64,000 nucleotides of DNA, from assembly GCA_002390845.1 (NCBI GenBank), contig DGQT01000043.1, forward strand, positions 10,076-74,075, read 5' to 3'. Positions 26,946-35,646 of this stretch are shown piece after piece. Under the pieces are notes generated by a model that worked only from the letters and a program-made list of their open reading frames with translations, ran no database searches and was not told the DNA's origin. Within the stretch, counting starts at the first letter, position 1. Each line of letters opens with the position of its first letter. The position numbers and the translations under genes are program-made. Origin of the DNA: Chitinophagaceae bacterium UBA4407 (GTDB lineage Bacteria; Bacteroidota; Bacteroidia; Chitinophagales; Chitinophagaceae).

Positions 26946-27467
26946 ATGCGAATCATAAGTTTTACTTTACTGTTGGCACTTTCTCTTTCGTCAAGCGGAC
27001 AGGCAAAGAATCCATTTTTAAATCTCAAGTTTGATAAAGTAGTCTTCTACGACTTCAAAGACATCAGTGAAAAAGGCTCTCTGATTGTTGACAATAATGG
27101 TGGGCTTTTACAAACAATTTTAAAGCAGGTTCAGCTTGACACAACAACTATAAAAAAATTAAATTTCAAACTTGGCGACAAAAAATCATATGGTAGCGGA
27201 ACTGCTAATTGCTTTGACCCACATTGTGGATTTGTGTATTTTTTAAAAGGTAAGCCCGTTGGACAGATTACAATCTGCTTGAGCTGCAACAGACTTTATT
27301 CAAGTGTTGATATTCCTGCACAAAAGCAAGGAAAGCAGAGCCAAGGCAAAGATGAATATTACCTATTGGAAGGACTTAGCAAATCGTTCAGACAATTTAT
27401 AAATGGACTATTGATTAAGAATAACTTTAATCATCAAATAAAACCAGGTTCTCAGTTTGACGAGTAA
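26946..27467 (+). CDS. Hypothetical exported protein
   Basis: 173 aa with a short signal peptide (MRIISFTLLLALSLSSSGQA). Not recognised. Visible points: a stretch with two CxxC-like or paired Cys regions, CFDPHCGF (about residue 95) and CLSCN (about 115), and a Lys-rich middle. Base composition looks more AT-rich than in neighbours. The gene is bracketed by the class C repeat at 26761 and the class A right arm at 27659. It could be acquired DNA (inference). Confidence 0.6.
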   Translation: MRIISFTLLLALSLSSSGQAKNPFLNLKFDKVVFYDFKDISEKGSLIVDNNGGLLQTILKQVQLDTTTIKKLNFKLGDKKSYGSGTANCFDPHCGFVYFLKGKPVGQITICLSCNRLYSSVDIPAQKQGKQSQGKDEYYLLEGLSKSFRQFINGLLIKNNFNHQIKPGSQFDE

Positions 27468-27658
27468 TGGCATGCAAAAGGTTCTATTTGGCTTTTGTCC
27501 GGACTAAACAAACATCGCTAAACTATTGTTCTTACTTCAAACAAAATATTTTCTATCAGCCGTTTTCCCGACCATTTATTATCAAATACCCCACCAGCAA
27601 CAATACCCAGGTTATTGGTAATACCAAACCCTCAACATTCGCTTCAATAAAATATCCA

Positions 27659-27714
27659 AATGTACAAGTGTGCGACGCAACAGTAGCCTCAAAAGAGTTA
27701 CTTCAGTTGGGCTC
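27659..27714 (-). repeat. Single right repeat arm, class A
   Basis: ATGTACAAGTGTGCGACGCA, ACAGTAGCCTCAAAAG, CAGTTGGGCTC, ending 8 bp before the stop of the Sco-like gene. With the class C repeat at 26761 it encloses the hypothetical gene. Confidence 0.86.
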
Positions 27715-27721
27715 ATAAAAT

Positions 27722-29020
27722 CTATTCTTCCTGTAGTTTTTTTATATCGCTGATCAAACTGTTGTTATCCCAGATCACCTGGCCGTACATTCTTACAAAG
27801 CGGTTGTTTTTATCGAACAGCAATAATTGTATATCGTGAATGTTTACGATGCTGCCATCATAATTCGCCTCGATGTTAAAACTTTTAAGCAACTCCTGCA
27901 GGTAATTGGCAGGTATGTTCATGGCGAGTGTTTGTTCATCAAGTTTTAACCCGCGGGTTGCTGCGTATTTTTGAATGCGGTCCGGCGAATCATATTCAGG
28001 ATCGTAAGAAACAAGCCCTGTATAAACATTATTCTCCATCGATTGCTGCTGCAACACCTGCTGCAGTTTACCCAATTCTGTAACAGTTCTGGAGCATTTA
28101 TTGGGATTGGTGCAGCGTGTATAGAAGAACGCGATAACCAGTGGCTTACCCCTTAGTTTTTTAAACGAAATGTTCCGGTTTAGCTGGTCGCCAATGCGTA
28201 TTGCTGCAGGCAGCGATTTATTTCTTTCACCAGGTTGCAACCACGGCGATGCAAAAGAAGCATTACTTACTTGCCAGCTTTTTGTTTCGGGTGTATCGCC
28301 TTCTTTTGCGCAGCATGACTTTGGATTGCTCAATTTTTCCAATGCATTGCCCGCTGCATGTATCAGCATGGTATCGCTGTAAAAATAACTGCCTTCTTTT
28401 GCGAGAGCAATTGCATTAAGTGCATCTGTAATTTCGGGTGTTGCCAATGCATTTGCTTCCAGGGCTTTTATGGCTTCAAGCCTTACTGATGTAGGCGAGG
28501 TTAGTGGATATTGTACTTCAAGATTTTCGATATCTACCCATTCATCTCGAAAGCCCTGACCAAGATATTTAACAAGGTAGGCAGCCATTAATGTATCGTG
28601 ATAAGAAGAACTGGTTATAGCCCTTATTGCAGCAGCAATAATATAAGGATCGTGGCCTGTGGCTATTTCGCCGGTAACAATTTTTGCGGCTTCATTGGTA
28701 AGCCCGGTCTTGGAAAGACTAGCCATCAAATATCCTTTAATACGCAGTGCGGTATAAAAAGGGCGGCCCGTGTAAATTGGGCTATGGTCGTGAATTTTAG
28801 CAGTGAGTATTTCGCGTAAATCAGCCAGGCAATCAGTGCAGTTGATTGCATCACTGATCCACGATGAAAGGCTTTGTAAATCGGTATTGCCATCCGCAAG
28901 CTCAATTTTTTTTAGCAGGTTTGCAGATCCTGAATCAATAGAGTTGCTATAAACATTAATACAAAAAAACAATGCAGCAGCCAATAAAAAGCAATGGCCT
29001 TTTTTTATTGCAAAATTCAT
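27722..29020 (-). CDS. Sco-like thioredoxin-fold protein with N-terminal helical region
   Basis: 432 aa, exported (signal peptide at the N-terminus). Residues 30-235 are helical, with CTDCLADLREIL and HEAT-like segments. Residues 270-432 match the SCO1/SenC (redoxin) fold: LVIAFFYTRC, then YDPEYDSPDRIQKYA and a conserved-position His in VNIHDIQLLLFD. Sco proteins carry copper on CxxxC plus His; here the pair is C-x5-C (CTNPNKC), which is unusual. It is the last gene of a group with the HEAT-like gene (4 bp upstream) and the tyrosinase gene, which supports a copper-related role. Confidence 0.78.
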   Translation of the reverse strand: MNFAIKKGHCFLLAAALFFCINVYSNSIDSGSANLLKKIELADGNTDLQSLSSWISDAINCTDCLADLREILTAKIHDHSPIYTGRPFYTALRIKGYLMASLSKTGLTNEAAKIVTGEIATGHDPYIIAAAIRAITSSSYHDTLMAAYLVKYLGQGFRDEWVDIENLEVQYPLTSPTSVRLEAIKALEANALATPEITDALNAIALAKEGSYFYSDTMLIHAAGNALEKLSNPKSCCAKEGDTPETKSWQVSNASFASPWLQPGERNKSLPAAIRIGDQLNRNISFKKLRGKPLVIAFFYTRCTNPNKCSRTVTELGKLQQVLQQQSMENNVYTGLVSYDPEYDSPDRIQKYAATRGLKLDEQTLAMNIPANYLQELLKSFNIEANYDGSIVNIHDIQLLLFDKNNRFVRMYGQVIWDNNSLISDIKKLQEE

Positions 29021-29024
29021 GGCA

Positions 29025-30095
29025 CTAATATTTTGTATTTACATTTAAAACATATTCGTTGGCAGCGGTTTTTACAGAAGCCACAGAAGATGTTTGAGAA
29101 AGCTGATACACATCGTCGCTGAATTTGCCCGGCCTTTTTGATTTTATTCTTTCAAGCTTCGACTGCTTTATATACATCATCTGTTTCAACGCCACAACCC
29201 TTAATGTTTCATTTTCTTTTTCATTAAAAACTACTGGTGTTATATATGCCTCCAGTTTATCCTGCGGCGCTGAACCCTGCAAATTATTTAAAGCTGCAAG
29301 CCGTACTTCCGGCGCTTCTTTTTGATCGTGTAAAACAGCAATGATTGTTTCAAGTGCGGGTGCATAGCCGCCCAAAAGCCTGATACTTTCTATACGTGCC
29401 TGCTGACTTACGCGTTTCATATAAACACCATAAACAGTGCTGTATATTTCTTCACTTTTTTTCTGGTAGTTGTTTAAAAATATAAGACCATCTGCAGTTG
29501 AAAGCCTTGAAGTATCCAGCGAGGTAAGGTCTTTCAAAACAATACCGAGTGCATAAGCATCTTGCTGCATCGTAAGCAGCCCAAAAGCAGCCATCCTGAA
29601 TTCAGGGTCTTTACTGCCGGTAAGTTCGTGCATTACCCTGGTAATTTCCTGCCCCGAAAAACTTGTAGCAGTACCATCGAAATTCATCAGCAACAGTGTA
29701 TTCAACGATGCTTTGGCCAGTTCCGGATTTCTAGGGTTCATTACCCAGCCAATCACGCCTTTAAAAAGCGCCGCATCCCTGGATGCATAAGCATAAGTAC
29801 GTGAAAGTGCAGTGCCGCGTATTAGGTCGGTTTCCCTTTCATTTTTTGCAACGTCTGCGCAACGCAGCAGTTGCTTAAAATCAATCACTCTTTGGTAAGG
29901 TGCAATGGCACTTAATCTTATAGTTTCAGGTTTAGAAGCATCAAGAAAAACTTCAAATGCTCCAAACACTTTTTCACGGTAAGCGTTAATTTCATCCTGC
30001 GCCTGTTGCCTTGTTTGTGCTTTGCATGGCAGCCAAAGCATACCCGCAACAATGCTGATGATAAGTAAAGGTTTTATAAAAAATATCCTGTTCAT
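29025..30095 (-). CDS. Exported HEAT-like repeat protein
   Basis: 356 aa with a signal peptide (MNRIFFIKPLLIISIVAGML, cut near CKAQ). The mature protein is made of helical repeats with a HEAT-like rhythm, for example SQQARIESIRLLGGYAPA and APEVRLAALNNLQG. The ATG at 30095 is chosen because the longer frame to 30299 runs through a repeat arm and into the tyrosinase 3' end. It sits between tyrosinase and Sco-like genes, 4 bp before the latter. Possibly a scaffold for them (inference). Confidence 0.75.
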   Translation of the reverse strand: MNRIFFIKPLLIISIVAGMLWLPCKAQTRQQAQDEINAYREKVFGAFEVFLDASKPETIRLSAIAPYQRVIDFKQLLRCADVAKNERETDLIRGTALSRTYAYASRDAALFKGVIGWVMNPRNPELAKASLNTLLLMNFDGTATSFSGQEITRVMHELTGSKDPEFRMAAFGLLTMQQDAYALGIVLKDLTSLDTSRLSTADGLIFLNNYQKKSEEIYSTVYGVYMKRVSQQARIESIRLLGGYAPALETIIAVLHDQKEAPEVRLAALNNLQGSAPQDKLEAYITPVVFNEKENETLRVVALKQMMYIKQSKLERIKSKRPGKFSDDVYQLSQTSSVASVKTAANEYVLNVNTKY

Positions 30096-30153
30096 AATTT
30101 TAGAATTTAGTCTTATTAAAAAGATCGTCCCGATATGGATTAGAAAATTTATT

Positions 30154-30207
30154 GACCCGGCTTTTGTATTGCTATGAAACATTCTTGCGTCGCACTCTTT
30201 TACTTCA
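30154..30207 (+). repeat. Single left repeat arm, class A (between tyrosinase and HEAT-like genes)
   Basis: GACCCGGCTTTTG, GCTATGAAACATTC, TTGCGTCGCACTC. The next arm, the class D right arm at 32526, lies beyond the tyrosinase gene, so the two enclose it. Confidence 0.84.
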
Positions 30208-30258
30208 ACAATGCTATTCAGCAATCTAATGCAACGCTCTTCAAATTTTCTGCAACCA

Positions 30259-32172
30259 TCATGGTGCAAATGGGTTTTGATCATCATAAGCAAAACCAAA
30301 TCCCCTGTTCGTTGTAGTACCTAAACGGTCGCTTCTTAAATCCACGAAAGACTTTACAGTAGGCTGAGTAGTTGGCGAAACAAGGAAACCAACCGTATTT
30401 GGAAAAGTTCCTCCCGGTGCTGTTGGGGGCCGAACATTTAAAACACTTGCTAAACTGCCCGGGCCTGTTTTGCCATTCCATGGCCACATGGTTTCATCGG
30501 CATATTCGGCCACATCATCGGGGCCGCCTGCAAATGCGCCTGCAGGCGTATAAGCATTTGTTGAGGCAGGGTCGAAACGGTCATTGGTCCATTGCCATTT
30601 AGCCCAAATCCTGTCTACATTGGCGTGTAGTAAAAAGAATAAAGGGTCCCTTACGGCAAGGTCAAGATTACTGATCCAGCTTGCGTTTCCTTGCCCGCTT
30701 TTCAAATGGGCAGGGCCATGACTACCCAATTCAAAAGGTAACGAGGCATCATTATTAATCGCCGCGAAGTTAGTACCGCTTGCCAACGTAGTTGCATCAA
30801 CAGTGGATGCATTACCACCCGGTATGCCCGGTGTTGAAGGGCTTTGGGTAAGTGAATTGTATCTTGTTCTTCTTTGGATTCCGGCGGTAAGCACGTCAGG
30901 CCCGATCCAGCCTGATAAAGGATTGGAAGGATCTAACGTGGCAGACAACCCTGCGTTGGTTGCCCCCAAAAAGCTGGCTGAAAAAATGTTTGGCGCAGGC
31001 TCGTCATATTTCCAGTAAGGAATTGCAACCGAGGGATCAATTGATTGTAAAAAGCGTTCCAGGTGCAAACACTGTGCACGGTGCCAGGGTAAAAATGCAC
31101 TGTTTGCCTGTGGAGGAAAAGGCAATGGGCCGGCTGCGGTGCCATCAGAACTTGAATGCATTTCAAACCGGTCTTCTACAGTAGTCGTCCGGTGCATATC
31201 GTAGAAATCGCGGTACCTTCCATAAGTCTGATTCAGTTTTTGCAGGGCATTCAGAAAACGGTCACGTTCTTCTGTGCTTAGTGTATTGGCATTTTTTCTT
31301 ATACGTACCATAACACCTTCCCTGCCTAAAACAGTGCCTCCCTGTACTACTTCCATTACAGCATCTTTATCAATGGCACTGCCTCGTGTACTGCTAACTA
31401 CAGCGGTTGGGTCAAAAAAACCGGCTGCATAAAATGAGATCCAGGTACCATCTTCGGGTAAACTCAAATTAATAGTATTTGCAGTAGCCGTACTCGAAAG
31501 ATCGGTAAAAGTGCCTTCTGTTGCAAAACGCAGTTTGTTGCCGGTACCCGCTAAATTCTGTATCGTCACATTTAGGTTTGAAGCTATATCATCGGGGTTT
31601 GCAATATGGATATAACAGGGTGTTGGAGACCATGTAAGATAGTCGTCAATTGTAGATAACGTACCAACCCTGATCTCTACTTTTGCGGCTGGGGCAGCGG
31701 GCGAAGTACCCGTAACCATCAGAGCTTTTCTTGCAATAACAACATCTTCTGCAATATCCCGGTTTTCTGCAACTTCTATTACTGCATCTTTATCAATAGT
31801 ACTGTTAGTGGTACCCCTTATCCAGAAAGTACCCCAATCGCCATTGGCAGGAAGCGTAATATTTAAAGTTGGTGTTCCTATACCCGCAGCAGCAGTTAAA
31901 AAGTTTACCTGCCCGCCTGCTGTACGATAATTTTTAAGGTGTACTGCAACCCCTGAAGGAAAAGTGTTGGCATTGCCATTCCTGTTGTTGATGATTCTTG
32001 CCTGGCATTGTCTATAAGCGCCATTGGCTACATAATCATCAATCTGTTCAGGAGTCAGGTTTATCTGCACTTCGATTTCAGGAACATATTCGCTGCTGCG
32101 GAATACATGCCTTACACAACTTGAGAAAAATAATGCAATACAGCAAAGCAGGGTAATGATACGGAAATTCAT
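30259..32172 (-). CDS. Tyrosinase-family type 3 copper lipoprotein
   Basis: 637 aa lipoprotein (LFFSSC, Cys about residue 19). Residues 35-290 hold two related beta-domains of about 120 residues; each ends with a similar IDKDAV-EV segment (IDKDAVIEVAEN and IDKDAVMEVVQG). The C-terminal part (about 300-590) is the tyrosinase domain: His in YDMHRTT, FLPWHRAQCLHLERFL for CuA, GSHGPAHL and DPLFFLLHANVDRIWAKWQ for CuB. Such enzymes oxidise phenols with O2. Export and lipidation put it outside the cytoplasm. It is the first gene of a possible tyrosinase-HEAT-Sco operon, interrupted by a repeat arm. Confidence 0.88.
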   Translation of the reverse strand: MNFRIITLLCCIALFFSSCVRHVFRSSEYVPEIEVQINLTPEQIDDYVANGAYRQCQARIINNRNGNANTFPSGVAVHLKNYRTAGGQVNFLTAAAGIGTPTLNITLPANGDWGTFWIRGTTNSTIDKDAVIEVAENRDIAEDVVIARKALMVTGTSPAAPAAKVEIRVGTLSTIDDYLTWSPTPCYIHIANPDDIASNLNVTIQNLAGTGNKLRFATEGTFTDLSSTATANTINLSLPEDGTWISFYAAGFFDPTAVVSSTRGSAIDKDAVMEVVQGGTVLGREGVMVRIRKNANTLSTEERDRFLNALQKLNQTYGRYRDFYDMHRTTTVEDRFEMHSSSDGTAAGPLPFPPQANSAFLPWHRAQCLHLERFLQSIDPSVAIPYWKYDEPAPNIFSASFLGATNAGLSATLDPSNPLSGWIGPDVLTAGIQRRTRYNSLTQSPSTPGIPGGNASTVDATTLASGTNFAAINNDASLPFELGSHGPAHLKSGQGNASWISNLDLAVRDPLFFLLHANVDRIWAKWQWTNDRFDPASTNAYTPAGAFAGGPDDVAEYADETMWPWNGKTGPGSLASVLNVRPPTAPGGTFPNTVGFLVSPTTQPTVKSFVDLRSDRLGTTTNRGFGFAYDDQNPFAP

Positions 32173-32525
32173 ACGTGAAGGTTTAAGTGAATAAAGATTT
32201 TATATAATCAAAAACATATCCTTTTACCTGTAATAAACTTTGGGCTTTTATTATCGTTACACAAACTTTTACCACTGAACTTTTATGATGGTTTTATTAA
32301 GGAACCAAGACAAAATTTATAATGATAATCTCCAATACACTTTTAAACAGTTTGCTTATTTGCGGTAACATCTATTTATCGGATTTATTTAGCGGATGGA
32401 AACGCTGCAATTGAAATTCTCATGTTATATCAGGATACCTGAAGATTAAATTTAGACAATTCTTTCTGTAAAAGAAAATACATTTAAAATACTTCGCTTC
32501 GGTAAAAGCTCAATAAAGACATTTC

Positions 32526-32575
32526 GGATGAAAGTAATGCGACGCAATGATGCTGCTATGAAATACAAATGCCGG
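32526..32575 (-). repeat. Single right repeat arm, class D (tyrosinase-racemase gap)
   Basis: GGATGAAAGTAATGCGACGC, TGATGCTGCTATGAAA, CAAATGCCGGTTTCAAAAA. Highly similar to the arm at 22340. The 458 bp divergent gap (32173-32630) shows nothing else I can name; promoters for both genes must lie there. Confidence 0.8.
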
Positions 32576-32630
32576 TTTCAAAAAAAATTGCCTGGCTTTT
32601 TTTAAAACCGCTTTGCTCTATTTTTACAAT

Positions 32631-33323
32631 ATGAAAACAATAGGCATTATCGGTGGCCTTACATGGCTTTCCACATTGGATTATTACAGACTGCTCAATG
32701 AAATGATGAATGATAAACTGGGTGGCGTTTCATCGGCAAAAATTATTTTGTATTCTGTTGAGTTTGCCGAAATAAAAACGCTTACTCAGGCGGGGCAATG
32801 GGATGGTATTGCAGCAATTATGTGTAATGCCGCACAGAAATTAGAAAAAGCTGGTGCCGACTGTTTATTAATTGGAGCTAATACAATGCATAAAATCGCT
32901 GATGAGATTCAGGCATCGGTGAAGATACCTGTTATACATATTGCCGAAGAAACTGCAAAGGAAGTTTCGCTGAAACAATTGAAAACAGTGGCTTTGCTGG
33001 GAACGAAGTACACCATGCAGCTTGATTTTTATAAAAGCAAACTACAGGATAAAAACATTAGTGTAATGATTCCGGACGATGAGGCAGATATTGAATTTAT
33101 GAACGATGCTATTTATAACGAAATGGGCAAAGGCATTTTTCTTCCTGAAACAAAAGAGCGGTTTATTAAAATAATAGATGCGTTAATTAAAAGAGGGGCC
33201 GAAGGTATTATACTGGGTTGCACCGAAATACCGATTCTGATTAAGCAGGAAGACAGTAGTGTTGCTGTTTTTGATACTACAGATATTCATGCACGTGCCG
33301 CAGTAACATTTGCTTTGAATTAA
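32631..33323 (+). CDS. Aspartate/glutamate racemase family protein (YgeA-like)
   Basis: 230 aa. IGIIGGLTWLSTLDYY at the N-terminus and EGIILGCTEIPIL near residue 190 are Asp/Glu racemase family signatures. The second catalytic Cys is present (GCTE). At the place of the first one the protein has IGANTMHK instead of a Cys-containing motif, so racemase activity by the two-Cys mechanism is doubtful. The start MKTIGIIGG is chosen over an upstream ATG at 32613. A repeat unit begins right after the stop. Confidence 0.85.
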   Translation: MKTIGIIGGLTWLSTLDYYRLLNEMMNDKLGGVSSAKIILYSVEFAEIKTLTQAGQWDGIAAIMCNAAQKLEKAGADCLLIGANTMHKIADEIQASVKIPVIHIAEETAKEVSLKQLKTVALLGTKYTMQLDFYKSKLQDKNISVMIPDDEADIEFMNDAIYNEMGKGIFLPETKERFIKIIDALIKRGAEGIILGCTEIPILIKQEDSSVAVFDTTDIHARAAVTFALN

Positions 33324-33329
33324 TTTTTT

Positions 33330-33470
33330 GGGCCTTGCATGATAAGGAACTGCTATAAAGCCCTGACGCGCAAATAATATTTGCTGAACTTTGGAAAAAG
33401 CTCAATATATAATCAAACAGCGGAAGAGTGCGACGCAAGAAAAGTTAAATAGAAATGCCTGAGTTGGGTC
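33330..33470. repeat. Inverted-repeat unit with decayed left arm and class A right arm
   Basis: Left: T-run, GGGCCTTGCAT, GCTATAAAGCCC, then a damaged core (TGACGCGCAA). Right: GGAAGAGTGCGACGCAAGAA, AAGTTAAAT, GAGTTGGGTC. It spans the whole gap between two convergent genes. The decayed arm is not counted among the 44. Confidence 0.78.
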
Positions 33471-33486
33471 AAAAAAAAATTAAACC

Positions 33487-33780
33487 CTATGGCTGTTTAA
33501 CCTGTAAATATTCCTGGAGTGTTTTTACATACTCTTCAAATGCGGCAATACCTTTCTTTGTTATTTTACAACTGGTATTGGGGTAATTATCTTTAAACTC
33601 TTTTATTACATCTATATAACCGGCTTCTTTTAATTTTTGTACCTGCACGCTAAGGTTGCCGGCGGTAGCATTTGTTTTTTCTTTTATAAAAATAAACTCA
33701 GCCTGCTTTACGCTAATGAGCAAACTCATTACCGCGAGGCGCAATTGCGAATGTAATATGGGATCTAATTCTTTAAACAT
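33487..33780 (-). CDS. Small winged-helix transcriptional regulator
   Basis: 97 aa. Winged-helix layout: LDPILHSQLRLAVMSLL, then IKEKTNATAGNLSVQVQKL as recognition helix region, then the wing and ITKKGIAAFEEYV. It resembles the short MarR/ArsR-like family used in many Bacteroidota operons with small membrane proteins. Its start overlaps the end of the upstream membrane protein gene by 16 bp, so it is the last gene of that operon and may regulate it. Confidence 0.85.
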   Translation of the reverse strand: MFKELDPILHSQLRLAVMSLLISVKQAEFIFIKEKTNATAGNLSVQVQKLKEAGYIDVIKEFKDNYPNTSCKITKKGIAAFEEYVKTLQEYLQVKQP

Positions 33781-34430
33781 TCACTTGCTTTTAAATACTT
33801 TCTTCTGAGAATAATGCCGGGTATCAACCACATTGCCGTTGCTGATAATGCCATTAAAAGAAGATCGGTTTTTATACTGGTATAAACACTGATGACACAA
33901 CAAACCCAACATAATATTCCGCCATATAACATGGGCTTGAACTTAGTAATACCGCCTGTTAATATGGAAGGTATTCCATAAAGCATGAGAAATAATGAGG
34001 TGGAATAACTGGCATAATCGAAGGTTATTTCGTGCGGGCCTTTTAATGTATTGTAATCTTTGAATATCGGGTTAAGATGTGAAACAATACCGGCGTTAAT
34101 ATGAATGAGCAAAAAAACTGAAACGCCAAAACAAGTCCAGATATAACCGAGGGCAATATCTTCATATTTTAAAACCTTGCGCATTCTGCCTTCGCGTATA
34201 GAAATAAAAATCTGGGGTATGATTGCTATTAACGTGAGCAGCCATATATCGAACGGCAGTTCAAAATTGAATTGTACCTGCGCAAAAGTTACCAGGGAAC
34301 AAAACGTAATAACACTGCCCCATAATATGGGGCCAATACCGGTATCGTGATAAGAACCTTTTGCCTTGTTGATCATTTGCTGTATCAACTGCAAACTTTC
34401 CTGTTCGGTTAATTGCTTTTCTTCAGCCAT
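33765..34430 (-). CDS. Multi-pass membrane protein, paralogue 3 of 3
   Basis: 221 aa. The N-terminus LTEQESLQLIQQMINKAKG is shared with the next two genes. About five or six membrane segments follow, e.g. WLLTLIAIIPQIFISI and YIWTCFGVSVFLLI, and the protein ends with a short basic tail. Function unknown. It overlaps both the regulator gene downstream and the paralogue upstream. Confidence 0.8.
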   Translation of the reverse strand: MAEEKQLTEQESLQLIQQMINKAKGSYHDTGIGPILWGSVITFCSLVTFAQVQFNFELPFDIWLLTLIAIIPQIFISIREGRMRKVLKYEDIALGYIWTCFGVSVFLLIHINAGIVSHLNPIFKDYNTLKGPHEITFDYASYSTSLFLMLYGIPSILTGGITKFKPMLYGGILCWVCCVISVYTSIKTDLLLMALSATAMWLIPGIILRRKYLKASECLKN

Positions 34431-35010
34431 GTTGTTGCTTTTTAAAAACTGCGTTTAAAATAAATCCCGGAACGATCCATAATAATACAGCTACCGCAGC
34501 CAGCAATAAATAAATATTTGCATTTTGTATAAAAAATGAAACGGAAGCCAGCAGCCAGCATAGAAATGAAGTAATAATATGATACCGGAATTTTGAGAGT
34601 ATACCAGTTAAAAAAGCGGCAAGCCCTGCAAGAATAAGGATTATAGAAATGGCTATATAATGTATTCCTGCAAAGATGGCCGTAAATGCTACCAGCACAG
34701 AAATAAAAAAACCTGTCCACACAAAATCAATTGCTTCATCTGTAAATGTTTTTGCCTTTTTCTTTTTCTCTTCTTTTACCTGAACATAAGATTGTACAAA
34801 AAAAACAGGTATGAATAAGTAGAATGGCTGGAACGGAAAGGTAATAATGGCTTTATCTGTAAGGTAACTTAATATACTGCAAATAAAGATGCTGAAGCCA
34901 TATATAATAACGGCGACACCACTTTCATGAAAATAACCTTTGGCCTCATATATGGTGCGGCTTATGAGTTTCAGGCTTTCTTCTTCGGTAAGTTCTTTTT
35001 GCTGTTCCAT
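34423..35010 (-). CDS. Multi-pass membrane protein, paralogue 2 of 3
   Basis: 195 aa. N-terminus LTEEESLKLISRTIYEAKG, then a set of membrane segments in the same order as its neighbours (FPFQPFYLFIPVFFV; DFVWTGFFISVLVAF). The shared plan, with a soluble N-terminal helix of about 25 residues before the first membrane segment, indicates gene duplication. The gene starts 1 bp after the stop of paralogue 1. Confidence 0.8.
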   Translation of the reverse strand: MEQQKELTEEESLKLISRTIYEAKGYFHESGVAVIIYGFSIFICSILSYLTDKAIITFPFQPFYLFIPVFFVQSYVQVKEEKKKKAKTFTDEAIDFVWTGFFISVLVAFTAIFAGIHYIAISIILILAGLAAFLTGILSKFRYHIITSFLCWLLASVSFFIQNANIYLLLAAVAVLLWIVPGFILNAVFKKQQHG

Positions 35011-35011
35011 A

Positions 35012-35608
35012 TTATTGTTGTGATTTATATCTTGCCCTTAGTAAATAACCCGGAATGATCCAGGCAATAATCATGGCAAGCGGGATCATTAAAAACTGGT
35101 AGTCATATTCTTTTATAAAAGTGCATAGAACAGAAAGTACCCAGCAGCCGATACCCCCGAGTATTAATGGCCTGAAACGTAAAATGATACCCGATAAAAA
35201 AATAGGCATGCCGTACAGTGCGAGTACTACGGGGTTTATATGGCTGTAATATTCACCACCAGTTAACCTGCCTATGAGAAAGGCCAGCAAAAAAATAAGT
35301 ACCAGAAATGTAACCCAAACAAAAGCAATAATATGATCTGTATAGGTTCTTACTTTTCGTTGTTTATTTTTTTTTCTTAGCTGATACAACTGGTAAAAGA
35401 AAACAGGCCAGGAAGCCATCCACACCATGTAATGATAGGGATACTGAAAAAAATGAAGCAGTATAAATTGAATTATACTGCATATAAAAACATTCCAACC
35501 CCATATCAAGTACATATCGCCTCTTTCTGCAAATTTGTCTTTTGCACGGTTGATCATTGTCTCAATCAACTCGAGGCTTTGCTGTGGGTTAAAGTCTTGC
35601 TCTACCAT
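35012..35608 (-). CDS. Multi-pass membrane protein, paralogue 1 of 3
   Basis: 198 aa. N-terminus NPQQSLELIETMINRAKD, then WGWNVFICSIIQFILL and further membrane segments like those of the two genes downstream. The three copies are clearly diverged from each other, so the triplication is not recent. They could form a hetero-oligomeric membrane complex (inference). No enzyme motif seen. Confidence 0.8.
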   Translation of the reverse strand: MVEQDFNPQQSLELIETMINRAKDKFAERGDMYLIWGWNVFICSIIQFILLHFFQYPYHYMVWMASWPVFFYQLYQLRKKNKQRKVRTYTDHIIAFVWVTFLVLIFLLAFLIGRLTGGEYYSHINPVVLALYGMPIFLSGIILRFRPLILGGIGCWVLSVLCTFIKEYDYQFLMIPLAMIIAWIIPGYLLRARYKSQQ

Positions 35609-35646
35609 AATACAAATTTGAAGTTCCCCTAAGGGATGTTACTATT

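Noticed and set aside
30096..30299. Longer N-terminus for the HEAT-like protein
   Set aside because: It would cross a repeat arm and overlap the tyrosinase stop, and it would hide the signal peptide that starts at 30095.
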